From NCBI RefSeq assembly GCF_047308265.1, contig NZ_JBKQWY010000001.1, forward strand, positions 124,001 to 188,000: a stretch of DNA of 64,000 nt, read 5' to 3'. This DNA comes from Maricaulis sp047308265 (GTDB lineage Bacteria > Pseudomonadota > Alphaproteobacteria > Caulobacterales > Maricaulaceae). The notes beneath the pieces were generated by a model, which was given only the letters and a program-made list of their open reading frames with translations, searched no databases and was not told the origin of the DNA. The translations under genes and the position numbers were made by a program. The stretch's first letter is position 1, and every line of letters starts with the position of its first letter. Below are positions 7,888 to 17,300 of the stretch, one piece after another.

Positions 7888-10695
7888 CTAGCGAAGCTCA
7901 CTGGCCTGGGCCCGCGCCACACCGCGACGGGCCGCTTTTTCCGCCAGTGCCGCCTCGCCCTGGTCGAGTACATCAATCAGAGCATCCGTGACACTGTTTA
8001 TCAGTTCCGGATCTGTCAGTTTTCCACCTTTGTGGGTGACGTAGAAACTGTCGACCGCCCGCTCGCCGTAGCCATCAATCTGGGCTGAAGCGAGGCCCAG
8101 ACCATGATCAGCAATCACACCGGCCAGCTGGGCCAGCAATCCTGGTCGATCCCGACCGGTGGTTTCGATAACCGTGGCCTGGTCTGACGCGTCCATTTCA
8201 ACGGAAATCTGCGGGACGACCTTGAAAGCCGCATCCCGACTGCGAATGAGGCCCGGACCAAACCGCTCATCCAGTCCCGGATTGAGAGCGATGGCCCGCA
8301 GACGGACCACAAGCTCGTCGCGCAGCTCCGGATCTCCTGCGCCATATGGGCGCCCGGACACATCCTGAATGTAGAAGACATCAAACGCATGACCGGACGC
8401 GCTGGTCGTGATACTGGCCCCGACAATATCCGCACCTGCCCGCGCCAGACCTGACGCAAGCTCGGCAAACAGGCGTTCGCGGTCCGGTGACCAGACCATC
8501 ACCTCGGTGGCGGACCTTTTGCGATCCACCCTGACAGACACTGACACTGCCGGATCCCGACGCCAGGCATGGCGTACAAAATTGGCATGGCGCAGCCGGT
8601 CCGCCTGCGTGAAGGCCAGCCAGTATCCCGGCGGAAGTTGACCATCCCAGAACGAAGAAAAAGCCGGATCAAGCCGGGTCATACGCTGGATGACCGGAGC
8701 TTTCATCTGGTCAGACCGTTCACGGATCTGGTCAGTCCCACTTGCCAGGCTTTCACCTCCGTCGAGCAACACCGATTGGGTCGCCTCATAGAGATCCCGG
8801 ATCAGCTGACCCTTCCAGCCATTCCAAACACCCGGTCCGACCGCACGGATATCCACGACTGTCAGGAGTGTCAGCAGGCGCAATCGCTCCGCTGTGCCCA
8901 CCGCCTGGGCGAAGTCCAGCACGGTGCGGGGATCGCCAATATCACGACGTTGAGCCGTATCGCTCATCAAAAGATGGTTTTCGATCAACCACGCGACCAG
9001 TTCGGTTTCGGCATCGTCCAAACCCAGACGCGGACAGGCGATCCGAGCCCGTGCGCCCCCTTCTTCACACTGGTCACCCGATCCCTTTCCGGTGTCGTGC
9101 AACAATACAGCGAGATGGAGCGCCCGTCGTGCCTTGATCTTTGTCGCAATACGCGTGGACAGCGGGTGATCGACCGGATGCTCGCCTTGCTCGATCTCAC
9201 GCAGGAGACCGATGGCCTGCAGGGTGTGTTCATCCACCGTGTAGTGGTGGTACATGTTGAACTGGGTCCGGCCCACAACATCCCCGAATTCCGGAATGAA
9301 ACGGCCCAACACGCCCGCTTCCGTCATCAGGCGCATAACGGCCATAGGTGCCGGGCTGTCCAGAAGAACAGCAAAAAACGCCCGCGCTGCACGCGGATCC
9401 GAACGGAAGTCATCATCGATATGGTGGAGGGTCCGACCAATCCGTGCGACCGCCTCGGGATGGAGATCATAACGGCGTGACGAGGCGACATGAAAGAAAC
9501 GCAGAAGATTGACCGGATCATCGGCAATTTGAGAGGGCCGGGAGAAATCCAGGCGACCATCACGCTCGATGAAATCACCCAAATCCTCGGCGATGCTGTT
9601 CTCACCCCCCGGGAGAAAACGGGCCAGGCCGGACGGTTTCGATTTCCAGGCATCGGCCTCCAGCTTGGCACACACAAGGCGGGTCAGACCGCCCACATGC
9701 ATGGCCGTCTTGAAATAGCGGCGCATCAGGCGTTCAACACCGCTTTCGTCTCCGCGATCCTCAAACCCCAGGCGTTTGGCCAATTCCGGCTGAACATCAA
9801 AGACCAGACGGTCATCCTTCGATCCCGTAATGGCGTGGAGGTGGAAGCGCAATGTCCACAGAAAATCGCCTGCCTCGACATATTTGATCACATCATCGAC
9901 CGAGAGAAGGCGCTGTCCGACCCAGCGTTCAAACGCGTCCACGCCGTAGAGAAACTGCGCCAGCCAACGCATGAGCTGCAGATCGCGCAGCCCGCCCTTG
10001 CCATCCTTCAGATTGGGTTCAACCGTATAGCGGGACCGCCCGGCCCGTTTCACCCGGGCATCGCGCTCCGCCAGCTTGGCCTCCACAAAGGCGGTGGCAT
10101 CCGCGGACACGATCTCTTCGCGAAAACGACGGACAAGCTTGCCCGCCCGAGCGGTCTGTCCCGCGAGGGTCCGCAGACTCAGCAAAGCCGTGCGTTCAGA
10201 CACATCCTCGCGCGCCAGTTCCAGGGTCTCCTCGGTATTGCGGCAGGCTCCCCCGCCAACATCAATCCCCAGATCCCACAGCGCATACAGAAACTGCTGG
10301 ATGAAATCGTCCGTAGCCTTGCCGGCAGACTTGGCTTTGAGAAACAGGATATCCACATCCGAGGCGGGAGCCATCTCCCCCGCGCCCGTCCCACCCAGAG
10401 CGCAAAGAGTGACCTCCTGCGCTGCATCCGGGTTTTCCATGGCCATAGAATCGAACAAGGCCCGCAAAGCGACGCTGGTCCCGTCGCACAGCAAACGCGC
10501 CGCCTCCAGACCGCCCGTTGCACCATCGAGGCGTTCAAACGCCTTGGTTTCATACATCGCCAGGGCGGTTTTCATGTGCGCAAGGCCGGCGGAACGTGCC
10601 GCCGGAATGGACCAGCCTTGCCCGGCCACGGCCGCAGCAAGCTGGGCGCGAAGTTTGAGGGCATCAAGGCTGGCAGGCAGACCGGTTTGGAACAT
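7888..10695 (-). CDS. glnD: [Protein-PII] uridylyltransferase / uridylyl-removing enzyme
   Basis: A 935-residue GlnD that senses glutamine and modifies PII signal proteins. Domain order: nucleotidyltransferase (residues about 60-230, with GGTGAGEMAP and SDVDILFL, Asp113/Asp115), HD hydrolase domain (about 480-620, LLHDTGKG with His533-Asp534), and two C-terminal ACT domains (about 730-920; DRERLFAELASGLARAGADI and GRDRPGLLAQLAGVIADHG). Two departures from the usual motifs are visible. The nucleotide-binding loop has T103 and A105 where GGYGRGE is common. Residue 542 in the HD domain is Gln where most relatives have His (DHS becomes DQC). The fold and domain set are complete, so this is a full gene. 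Confidence 0.94.
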   Translation of the reverse strand: MFQTGLPASLDALKLRAQLAAAVAGQGWSIPAARSAGLAHMKTALAMYETKAFERLDGATGGLEAARLLCDGTSVALRALFDSMAMENPDAAQEVTLCALGGTGAGEMAPASDVDILFLKAKSAGKATDDFIQQFLYALWDLGIDVGGGACRNTEETLELAREDVSERTALLSLRTLAGQTARAGKLVRRFREEIVSADATAFVEAKLAERDARVKRAGRSRYTVEPNLKDGKGGLRDLQLMRWLAQFLYGVDAFERWVGQRLLSVDDVIKYVEAGDFLWTLRFHLHAITGSKDDRLVFDVQPELAKRLGFEDRGDESGVERLMRRYFKTAMHVGGLTRLVCAKLEADAWKSKPSGLARFLPGGENSIAEDLGDFIERDGRLDFSRPSQIADDPVNLLRFFHVASSRRYDLHPEAVARIGRTLHHIDDDFRSDPRAARAFFAVLLDSPAPMAVMRLMTEAGVLGRFIPEFGDVVGRTQFNMYHHYTVDEHTLQAIGLLREIEQGEHPVDHPLSTRIATKIKARRALHLAVLLHDTGKGSGDQCEEGGARARIACPRLGLDDAETELVAWLIENHLLMSDTAQRRDIGDPRTVLDFAQAVGTAERLRLLTLLTVVDIRAVGPGVWNGWKGQLIRDLYEATQSVLLDGGESLASGTDQIRERSDQMKAPVIQRMTRLDPAFSSFWDGQLPPGYWLAFTQADRLRHANFVRHAWRRDPAVSVSVRVDRKRSATEVMVWSPDRERLFAELASGLARAGADIVGASITTSASGHAFDVFYIQDVSGRPYGAGDPELRDELVVRLRAIALNPGLDERFGPGLIRSRDAAFKVVPQISVEMDASDQATVIETTGRDRPGLLAQLAGVIADHGLGLASAQIDGYGERAVDSFYVTHKGGKLTDPELINSVTDALIDVLDQGEAALAEKAARRGVARAQASELR

Positions 10696-10727
10696 GGATG
10701 GAGTTTAGATCACCCATCACACGCTCG

Positions 10728-13421
10728 TCACTCGCTGATGAGCATGCCCTTCAGTGAATATACGAGTTCCAGAGCGTCACGCGGCGTCAAACCATCAACA
10801 TCGACCGATTTCAGGCGTTCTTCCACTTCGGATGGGCTGATTACCGGGTCCTCGGCGGCATCCAGCGCAAAGAGGGGAAGATCGCTGAGCGCGGCCGCAG
10901 GCGCATCATCCGATTCCAGTCGGTCAAGAATGGTTTGTGCTCGCCCGATCACGCCTTTGGGAAGGCCTGCCCGGCGTGCCACCTCAATACCATAGGACTT
11001 GTCAGCGGCACCGGGGCCAACCTGGTGCAGGAAGACCAGTTCGCCCTGCCATTCCTTAGCCTTAAGCGAACAATTGCCGGCATGATCGAGTTCGGCGGCT
11101 AGACGTGTCATCTCGTGATAATGGGTCGCGAACAGGGCGCGGCAAGCATTGAGCCCGTGCAGATGTTCGGCCGTGGCCCAGGCAATAGACAAGCCATCAA
11201 AGGTCGCGGTTCCCCGACCAATTTCATCAAGGATCACAAAACTGCGCGCCGTTGCCTGATTGAGGATCGCGGCGGTCTCGATCATCTCCGCCATGAAGGT
11301 CGAGCGCCCGCGCGCGAGATCATCTGCAGCCCCGACCCGTGAATAGAGACGATCCGCAATACCGATCTGGGCCGTGCGTGCAGGAACCGGGCACCCGGCC
11401 TGGGCCAGGATCAGGATCAGGGCGTTCTGGCGAAGATAAGTGGATTTACCGGCCATATTGGGGCCGGTTACCAGCATTAAGCGCGGCGCCGCCTGACCAT
11501 TACCATCCAGCTGACAATCATTCGGCGTGAACCGGCCGTCCGCCGTCTTGGCGAGAGCCTGTTCGACGACAGGATGCCGCCCGCCCTCAACGATAAAGCG
11601 GGTATCGGCCGAGATCTCAGGTCGTACTGCACCCGACTCCACCGCCCACTCGGCCAGACCCGCTGAAACATCGAGCTCGGACAGGGCCTCGCCCGCCGCA
11701 CGAACCGGGTCGGCCATCGCTTCGATCCGATCGCGCAGACCATTGAACACATCCAGTTCCATCGCCAGGCTGCGCCCGGCCGCGGAGGCGATCTGCGCCT
11801 CGAGGTCCGCCAGTTCGAGCGTTTTGAACCGCACGGCATTCGCCATGGTTTGTCGATGCGTGAACTCTTCAGAATTCATCAGGGCATCGGCGTTTTTTGA
11901 TGTCACCTCGATGAAATAGCCCAGTACATTGTTGTGCTTGATCTTAAGCGCGGAGACTTCAGTCTTCTGGGCGTAGGATTCCTGCAACCCCGCGATAATA
12001 CGCCGGCTTTCATCACGAAGCTTGCGGGCCTCATCCAGCTCTGCCATCCAGCCCTCAGCGACGAACCCGCCATCGCGCGCCAGAAGCGGCGGCTCGTCTT
12101 GTATGGCGCGCTCGATATCACTCACCAGTCTCGCCAGTTCCGGCAGGCTGGAGAGGGACAGGGCCGCAACCGCGGATTCCAGACGCGCCGGCAAAGGTGC
12201 CAATGAGGCCTGGGAGAGCAAACCGGCCAGGGCCTCGCCTTCTTGCAGGGCCGCCGCGAGGGCTTTCATATCCCGCGGTCCACCACGACCCAGAAGCAGC
12301 CGGGTCAGAGCCCGCTCGGGATCACCGGCGGCTTTCAGACGCTGTCGGACATCCTCACGCACGGTGGATGCGGTTTCAAAGAGTTGATAGGCATCCTGAC
12401 GAGCGGAGATGGCAATCGGATCGGTTAGCGGGCGAGCAAGATATTCATTGAGACGCCGAGCGCCCGGAGCCGTCACTGTGCGATCGATCGCGTCAAGCAG
12501 AGAGCCGGATCGCGCGCCGGCCTGCGTGCGCTCGATTTCCAGAGAGGCACGGGTCGCCGGGTCAATCGCCAGTACCGAACCCGCCTGAACCTGTTGGGGA
12601 ATGCGTAGCTTGGCCGGTGCGCCGGCCTGCGACAAGGCCAGATAATCCAGCAGCGTCCCCAGCGCAGACAATTCCGCCCGATTGAAATCCCCGAACCCGT
12701 CCAGTGTCTGCACGCTGAATTGTTGTTTCAGCTGTCGTTCCGCCGAGCCCGTATCGAACTTGGCCCGCGGCAAGGGCGTGACCGTGCGTCCTGAGCCACC
12801 ATGGCGCTCAAGCTCATAGCGGGACTCCTCGATGAGGAGTTCGGCCGGGTTGAGAGCGGCCAGTTCGGCGTCACTCTGCTGGGCCGTCAGCGCCATCACC
12901 TTGAACTCCCCGGTCGACACATCGGCCCACGCCAGGGCCGCGTCACCAGAGGCCAGGTGTGCCAAGGCCGCGATCCGGTTGGAGCGACGCGGATCCAGCA
13001 GAGCGTCCTCGGTCAACGTGCCCGGCGTAATAATACGTGTCACATCGCGGCGTACGACAGCCTTGGATCCACGCGCCTTGGCGGTCTTGGGATCTTCCAT
13101 CTGTTCGCCGACGGCAACCTTGTATCCCGCCTTGATCAGCCGCGAGAGATAGGCATCAGACGCCGCAACCGGCACACCGCACATCGGGATTGGCTGACCC
13201 TGGTGCTCACCGCGTTTTGTCAGGGTGATGTCAAGAGCCGCCGCCGCTTGCACCGCATCATCGAAAAAGAGCTCGTAGAAATCGCCCATGCGATAGAACA
13301 AAAGCGCATCAGCAGGCGTTTCAGCACGCAGGTTCAGGAACTGAACCATCATCGGAGTCGCCCCGTCAGGGGTCGGGAACTGACGGTCGGTGGAGAGGGG
13401 CGGGGCAGACTGCACAATCAT
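10728..13421 (-). CDS. mutS: DNA mismatch repair protein MutS
   Basis: 897 residues from ATG 13421. The mismatch-reading domain shows GDFYELF, the F-x-E-type wedge motif, in YRMGDFYELFFDDA. The C-terminal ABC-type ATPase has Walker A TGPNMAGKSTYLRQ and the EIGRGTATFDGLSIAWA signature. It recognises mismatches and recruits MutL. A longer frame begins at TTG 13457 and would add 12 residues, but the ATG is closer to the usual start before TPMMVQFL. It is divergent from maeB across about 100 bases and is 32 bases upstream of glnD. Confidence 0.95.
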   Translation of the reverse strand: MIVQSAPPLSTDRQFPTPDGATPMMVQFLNLRAETPADALLFYRMGDFYELFFDDAVQAAAALDITLTKRGEHQGQPIPMCGVPVAASDAYLSRLIKAGYKVAVGEQMEDPKTAKARGSKAVVRRDVTRIITPGTLTEDALLDPRRSNRIAALAHLASGDAALAWADVSTGEFKVMALTAQQSDAELAALNPAELLIEESRYELERHGGSGRTVTPLPRAKFDTGSAERQLKQQFSVQTLDGFGDFNRAELSALGTLLDYLALSQAGAPAKLRIPQQVQAGSVLAIDPATRASLEIERTQAGARSGSLLDAIDRTVTAPGARRLNEYLARPLTDPIAISARQDAYQLFETASTVREDVRQRLKAAGDPERALTRLLLGRGGPRDMKALAAALQEGEALAGLLSQASLAPLPARLESAVAALSLSSLPELARLVSDIERAIQDEPPLLARDGGFVAEGWMAELDEARKLRDESRRIIAGLQESYAQKTEVSALKIKHNNVLGYFIEVTSKNADALMNSEEFTHRQTMANAVRFKTLELADLEAQIASAAGRSLAMELDVFNGLRDRIEAMADPVRAAGEALSELDVSAGLAEWAVESGAVRPEISADTRFIVEGGRHPVVEQALAKTADGRFTPNDCQLDGNGQAAPRLMLVTGPNMAGKSTYLRQNALILILAQAGCPVPARTAQIGIADRLYSRVGAADDLARGRSTFMAEMIETAAILNQATARSFVILDEIGRGTATFDGLSIAWATAEHLHGLNACRALFATHYHEMTRLAAELDHAGNCSLKAKEWQGELVFLHQVGPGAADKSYGIEVARRAGLPKGVIGRAQTILDRLESDDAPAAALSDLPLFALDAAEDPVISPSEVEERLKSVDVDGLTPRDALELVYSLKGMLISE

Positions 13422-13522
13422 GAATACGAGCGTGGCGAGGATTGAACTTGCGCGCAAGACCCCGAAGCGGCTACTTCCCTTCGTAATCGGGGAAAACCAA
13501 AATCTAACAAGGATCTCACGCT

Positions 13523-15808
13523 ATGAGCGACAGAACGAGCCCGGTGGGCGATGATGAAGCCCTGGCCTTTCACCGCGAACCCACGCCGGGCAAGCTCGCT
13601 CTGCAACCGACCAAGCCCATGGCGACCCAGCGCGATCTGTCGCTGGCCTATTCGCCTGGTGTGGCTGCTCCGGTCAAGGCCATCGCACATGATCCCGAGA
13701 GTGTCTACGACTATACCTCCAAGGGAAACATGGTCGCGGTGATCTCCAACGGTACCGCCATTCTGGGTCTGGGTAATCTGGGCGCCATGGCCTCCAAACC
13801 TGTCATGGAGGGCAAGGCCGTCCTCTTCAAACGCTTCGCGGATATCGACGGGATTGATATCGAAGTGGAAGAAGAAGACGCCGAAGCCTTCATCGAATGT
13901 GTCAAACGCTTCGGCAACACGTTCGGCGGCATCAATCTGGAAGACATCAAGGCGCCGGAAAGCTTCATCATCGAACAGCGCCTGCGGGAGCTTCTCGACG
14001 TACCGGTGTTCCACGACGATCAGCATGGCACGGCCATCATCTCCGCCGCGGGCATCATCAATGCCTGCGAGATCACCGGCCGGGCGATGGAAGATCTCAC
14101 CGTTGTGGTCAATGGCGCCGGCGCTGCGGGTATTGCCGTCCTCGAACTGCTCAAGGCCATGGGTGTGCGCGGCGACAACGCCATCCTGTGCGACAGCAAG
14201 GGTGTGATCCACACAGGTCGGGACAATCTCAACCAGTGGAAGGCCGCACACGCGATCGAAACCGACAAACGCACCTTGGCCGATGCTGTGGAAGGGGCTG
14301 ACTGTTTCCTCGGCCTGTCTGTGGCGGGCGCGCTGACACAGGACATGGTGAAATCCATGGCCGACCAACCGATCATATTCGCCATGGCCAATCCGGATCC
14401 GGAAATCACACCGGAAGACGCCAAGGCCGTGCGTCCCGATGCCATCGTCGCAACAGGTCGGTCGGATTATCCTAACCAGGTCAATAATGTCCTGGGTTTC
14501 CCCTATATCTTCCGCGGTGCGCTGGATGTCCGGGCCCGCACAATCAATGAAGAGATGAAAATCGCCGCCGCCAAAGCCCTAGCGGCCCTGGCCAAGGAAG
14601 ATGTGCCCGACGAGGTGGCCGCCGCCTATCATGGCGCACGCCCGAGTTTTGGTCGCGATTACATCATCCCCTCGCCCTTTGATCCGCGTCTGATCGCCTA
14701 TGTACCGCCGTATGTGGCCCAGGCCGCCATGGACACAGGCGTGGCACGTCGTCCGATCGAGGATATGGATGGCTATCGCCGATCCCTGGCCCGTCGTCTC
14801 GACCCCACAGCTGCTCTGTTGCAACGCATTCAGGGCGCCGTCATGGGCCATGGCCGACGCATCGTCTTTGCCGAAGGTGAGGAACCCAGCGTCATCCGCG
14901 CCGCCTATGCCTTCCAGAATATGGAGCTGGGCAAGGCCGTTCTGGTGGGTCGCGAAGAGATTTGCCGCGCCAATATGCGCCAGGTCGGTGTGCCCGAAGA
15001 CGCGATCGAAATCGTCAATGCGCGCCTGTCGGAAAACAATGAGGCCTATTCGGACTTCCTTTACAAGCGTTTGCAGCGCAAGGGTTATCTGCGTCGGGAT
15101 GTGCAGCGACTGGTCAATAATGACCGAAATGTCTTCTCAGCCTGCATGGTCAAGCTGGGTGATGCCGACGGCATGGTCACCGGTACGACCCGCGCCTATG
15201 GGGCCGCCCTGAAAGACGCGCAACTGGTCATGGACCCCGCGGCAGGCGAGCGCATTATTGGCATGTCCATCGCACTGGCCAAAAACCGGACCTTCTTCAT
15301 CGCTGACACCAATGTCACCGAATTCCCGGATGCCGAAGCGCTGGCCAGTATCGCCAAGGAAGCGGCCGGTGCCGCAAAAGGCTTTGGTTTCAAACCCCGG
15401 GTCGCCTTCCTGTCCTACTCCACCTTCGGCAATCCCGCTGGCGCGCGTTCGGAAAAAATCCAGGAGGCTGTCACTCTTCTGGATCAGGAAAACGTCGATT
15501 TCGAATACGAGGGCGAGATGAATGTCGACGTCGCACTCGATAAATCACATCGCTTCCTCTACCCGTTCTCCCGCCTGACCGGACCCGCCAACGTTCTGGT
15601 GATGCCCGCCATCCACTCCGCCTCCATCTCCACCAAACTCCTGCGTATTGGCGGGGGAGCGACGGTTTTGGGTCCCATGCTGCTGGGCTTTGAAAAGCCG
15701 GTGCAGATTGCCCGCCTTGGAGCCTCGGTCAACGAGATCCTCAATCTGGCCGCTCTGGCCGCCTATGATCCCGAAAAACACCAGGTTGAACAGGTGGCCG
15801 CGGAGTAA
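13523..15808 (+). CDS. maeB: NADP-dependent malic enzyme with C-terminal phosphotransacetylase-like domain
   Basis: 761 residues, the standard length of the large MaeB hybrid enzymes. The N-terminal malic-enzyme half (about 1-430) has SLAYSPGVAAPVKAI, VFHDDQHGTAIISAAG and the NAD(P) loop VVNGAGAAGIAVLELL. The C-terminal half (about 440-755) resembles phosphate acetyltransferase and in known members acts in allosteric control rather than catalysis. It decarboxylates malate to pyruvate, giving NADPH and linking the TCA cycle to gluconeogenesis. AAGGATCTCACGCT precedes the ATG. It ends at a strong intrinsic terminator. Confidence 0.95.
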   Translation: MSDRTSPVGDDEALAFHREPTPGKLALQPTKPMATQRDLSLAYSPGVAAPVKAIAHDPESVYDYTSKGNMVAVISNGTAILGLGNLGAMASKPVMEGKAVLFKRFADIDGIDIEVEEEDAEAFIECVKRFGNTFGGINLEDIKAPESFIIEQRLRELLDVPVFHDDQHGTAIISAAGIINACEITGRAMEDLTVVVNGAGAAGIAVLELLKAMGVRGDNAILCDSKGVIHTGRDNLNQWKAAHAIETDKRTLADAVEGADCFLGLSVAGALTQDMVKSMADQPIIFAMANPDPEITPEDAKAVRPDAIVATGRSDYPNQVNNVLGFPYIFRGALDVRARTINEEMKIAAAKALAALAKEDVPDEVAAAYHGARPSFGRDYIIPSPFDPRLIAYVPPYVAQAAMDTGVARRPIEDMDGYRRSLARRLDPTAALLQRIQGAVMGHGRRIVFAEGEEPSVIRAAYAFQNMELGKAVLVGREEICRANMRQVGVPEDAIEIVNARLSENNEAYSDFLYKRLQRKGYLRRDVQRLVNNDRNVFSACMVKLGDADGMVTGTTRAYGAALKDAQLVMDPAAGERIIGMSIALAKNRTFFIADTNVTEFPDAEALASIAKEAAGAAKGFGFKPRVAFLSYSTFGNPAGARSEKIQEAVTLLDQENVDFEYEGEMNVDVALDKSHRFLYPFSRLTGPANVLVMPAIHSASISTKLLRIGGGATVLGPMLLGFEKPVQIARLGASVNEILNLAALAAYDPEKHQVEQVAAE

Positions 15809-15840
15809 TCACTCTGCCTGACATACTGCTGACAACAACA

Positions 15841-15878
15841 AGCCCGGACCCGTAGCTTTGTTACGGTCCGGGCTTTTT
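15841..15878 (+). terminator. Strong intrinsic terminator after maeB
   Basis: Stem AGCCCGGACC (15841-15850) / GGTCCGGGCT (15865-15874) with a 14-base loop and a T5 tract at 15874-15878, 33 bases after the maeB stop. On the minus strand the mirror image could also stop transcripts from the convergent ampG-like gene, though its T-tail there is poorer. Confidence 0.9.
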
Positions 15879-15900
15879 GGGAACGTTTTGGCAGTTCATG

Positions 15901-17256
15901 TCAGGAGAAAATTTCGCTGGTCTTGTCCTCTTCTTCCTTCGACAGGTCCAGCTCGCCCTTGGCGGCCTTGGGCGCGAAGATCATCAGCACGACAATGATC
16001 ACAGCGGCCGGAAGCGCATAGCTGGCCGTGATCAGGAAGAAATTCATGTATCCGACCGCATCGGCCAGAACGCCGGAGAAGCCCGCAATTATCTTGTTCA
16101 CAAAGGCGTAGATCGAGGAGAGGAGCGCATACTGGGTCGCCGCGTTTGCCGGATCGGTCAAAGACGACAGATACGCAATGAAGACCGTGCCCACAAAACC
16201 ACCGGCGATATTATCACCGACGATCGAAATCACGATGCGCCAGGTCTCATCCGGATTTCCGGTCACAGACAGCCACGCATAGGCGCCATTGGTGACCAGG
16301 GTGATAGCCGCGCCCGCCAGCATGGCGCGCATAAGCCCAAATCGAAAGGCAACAATACCACCCAGGAAGCCTCCGGCAATCGTTGCGAAAATTCCGGGTC
16401 CGCTTTGAACGCTCCCGACTACCGTGCCGGAATATCCCAGATCGGCATAAAGCGGGCTGGCCATGATCCCCATGGTGAAATCACTCATGCGGTAGATCAT
16501 GATGAGCAGGAATACAGGGATGATCCAAAGCTTAAGCCTTTCGAAAAACTGAACAAAGGGGTCCACCACGTTCACAAGAAAACGTGTGGCCATCGTCAGG
16601 TTTTCGCCCACCTGCTTGCGCACAACCGCCGGCTCTTTCATCAGGAGAATGAGGCCGGCACACACCCCCATAGCCAGGGCCATCACCGTAAATGAGAAGG
16701 GCCAGCTGGTCTGGTCTGCGATCAGAAGCCCCATTCCCGCAAAGAAAATCGCGCCGCGATACCCCATCACATAGGCTGCGGCGAGATTGGCCTGTTGGTC
16801 AGTTTCAGCCGATTCAATGCGCCAGGCGTCGACCGAGATGTCCAGGGTCGCCCCTGAATAAGACAGAAGCGCCGCCCCGATGAGTGTAAGGGTCAGGCTG
16901 ACGGAGGGCTGGGAATATCCGATTAGCAAAAGCCCGATTATCGTGCCGGCAATAGCGACAATCATCCAGGAACGGCGCTGACCAAGACGGGGTTTGAGGA
17001 AGGGGATCTGAAGCTTGTCAACGACCGGCGACCACATCCATTTCACGGTATAGGACAGCGTGACCCAGTAAAGAAAACCGATTGTTGTGCGATCAATGCC
17101 CTCAGCCCGCAGCCAGTATGAGAGCTTCTGAAACACCATCATCAGCGGCAAGCCCGAGGCAAAGCCCAAGATTAGCATCGAGAGCATGACCGGCTTGGCA
17201 TACAGCTTGAAGGTCTCGGCCCACGTCTTGCGCATTGCCACATCGTTTGGCGCCAT
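15901..17256 (-). CDS. ampG: AmpG-like MFS muropeptide permease
   Basis: 451 residues with about 12 membrane helices. The segments FASGLPLMMVFQKLSYWL, IGFLYWVTLSYTVKWMWSPVVD and GQRRSWMI match the AmpG branch of the major facilitator superfamily, which imports anhydro-muropeptides (cell-wall turnover products) into the cytoplasm. A paralogous sugar or peptide permease cannot be excluded, because Caulobacterales often have several AmpG homologues. No amp/nag recycling gene is adjacent, but mltA, which makes anhydro-muropeptides, lies elsewhere in the window. It ends convergently against maeB. Confidence 0.82.
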   Translation of the reverse strand: MAPNDVAMRKTWAETFKLYAKPVMLSMLILGFASGLPLMMVFQKLSYWLRAEGIDRTTIGFLYWVTLSYTVKWMWSPVVDKLQIPFLKPRLGQRRSWMIVAIAGTIIGLLLIGYSQPSVSLTLTLIGAALLSYSGATLDISVDAWRIESAETDQQANLAAAYVMGYRGAIFFAGMGLLIADQTSWPFSFTVMALAMGVCAGLILLMKEPAVVRKQVGENLTMATRFLVNVVDPFVQFFERLKLWIIPVFLLIMIYRMSDFTMGIMASPLYADLGYSGTVVGSVQSGPGIFATIAGGFLGGIVAFRFGLMRAMLAGAAITLVTNGAYAWLSVTGNPDETWRIVISIVGDNIAGGFVGTVFIAYLSSLTDPANAATQYALLSSIYAFVNKIIAGFSGVLADAVGYMNFFLITASYALPAAVIIVVLMIFAPKAAKGELDLSKEEEDKTSEIFS

Positions 17257-17300
17257 GGTCCGACACTCCCTGCTACGCGGCTCTTTTTATTGAGCGATCA

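Noticed and set aside
9490..10995. 501-codon plus-strand frame opposite glnD
   Set aside because: Shadow of glnD; crosses the glnD-mutS boundary and shows no protein signature.
13422..13457. N-terminal extension of mutS from TTG 13457
   Set aside because: Rare start, no clear ribosome site, and residues not expected before the conserved MutS N-terminus.
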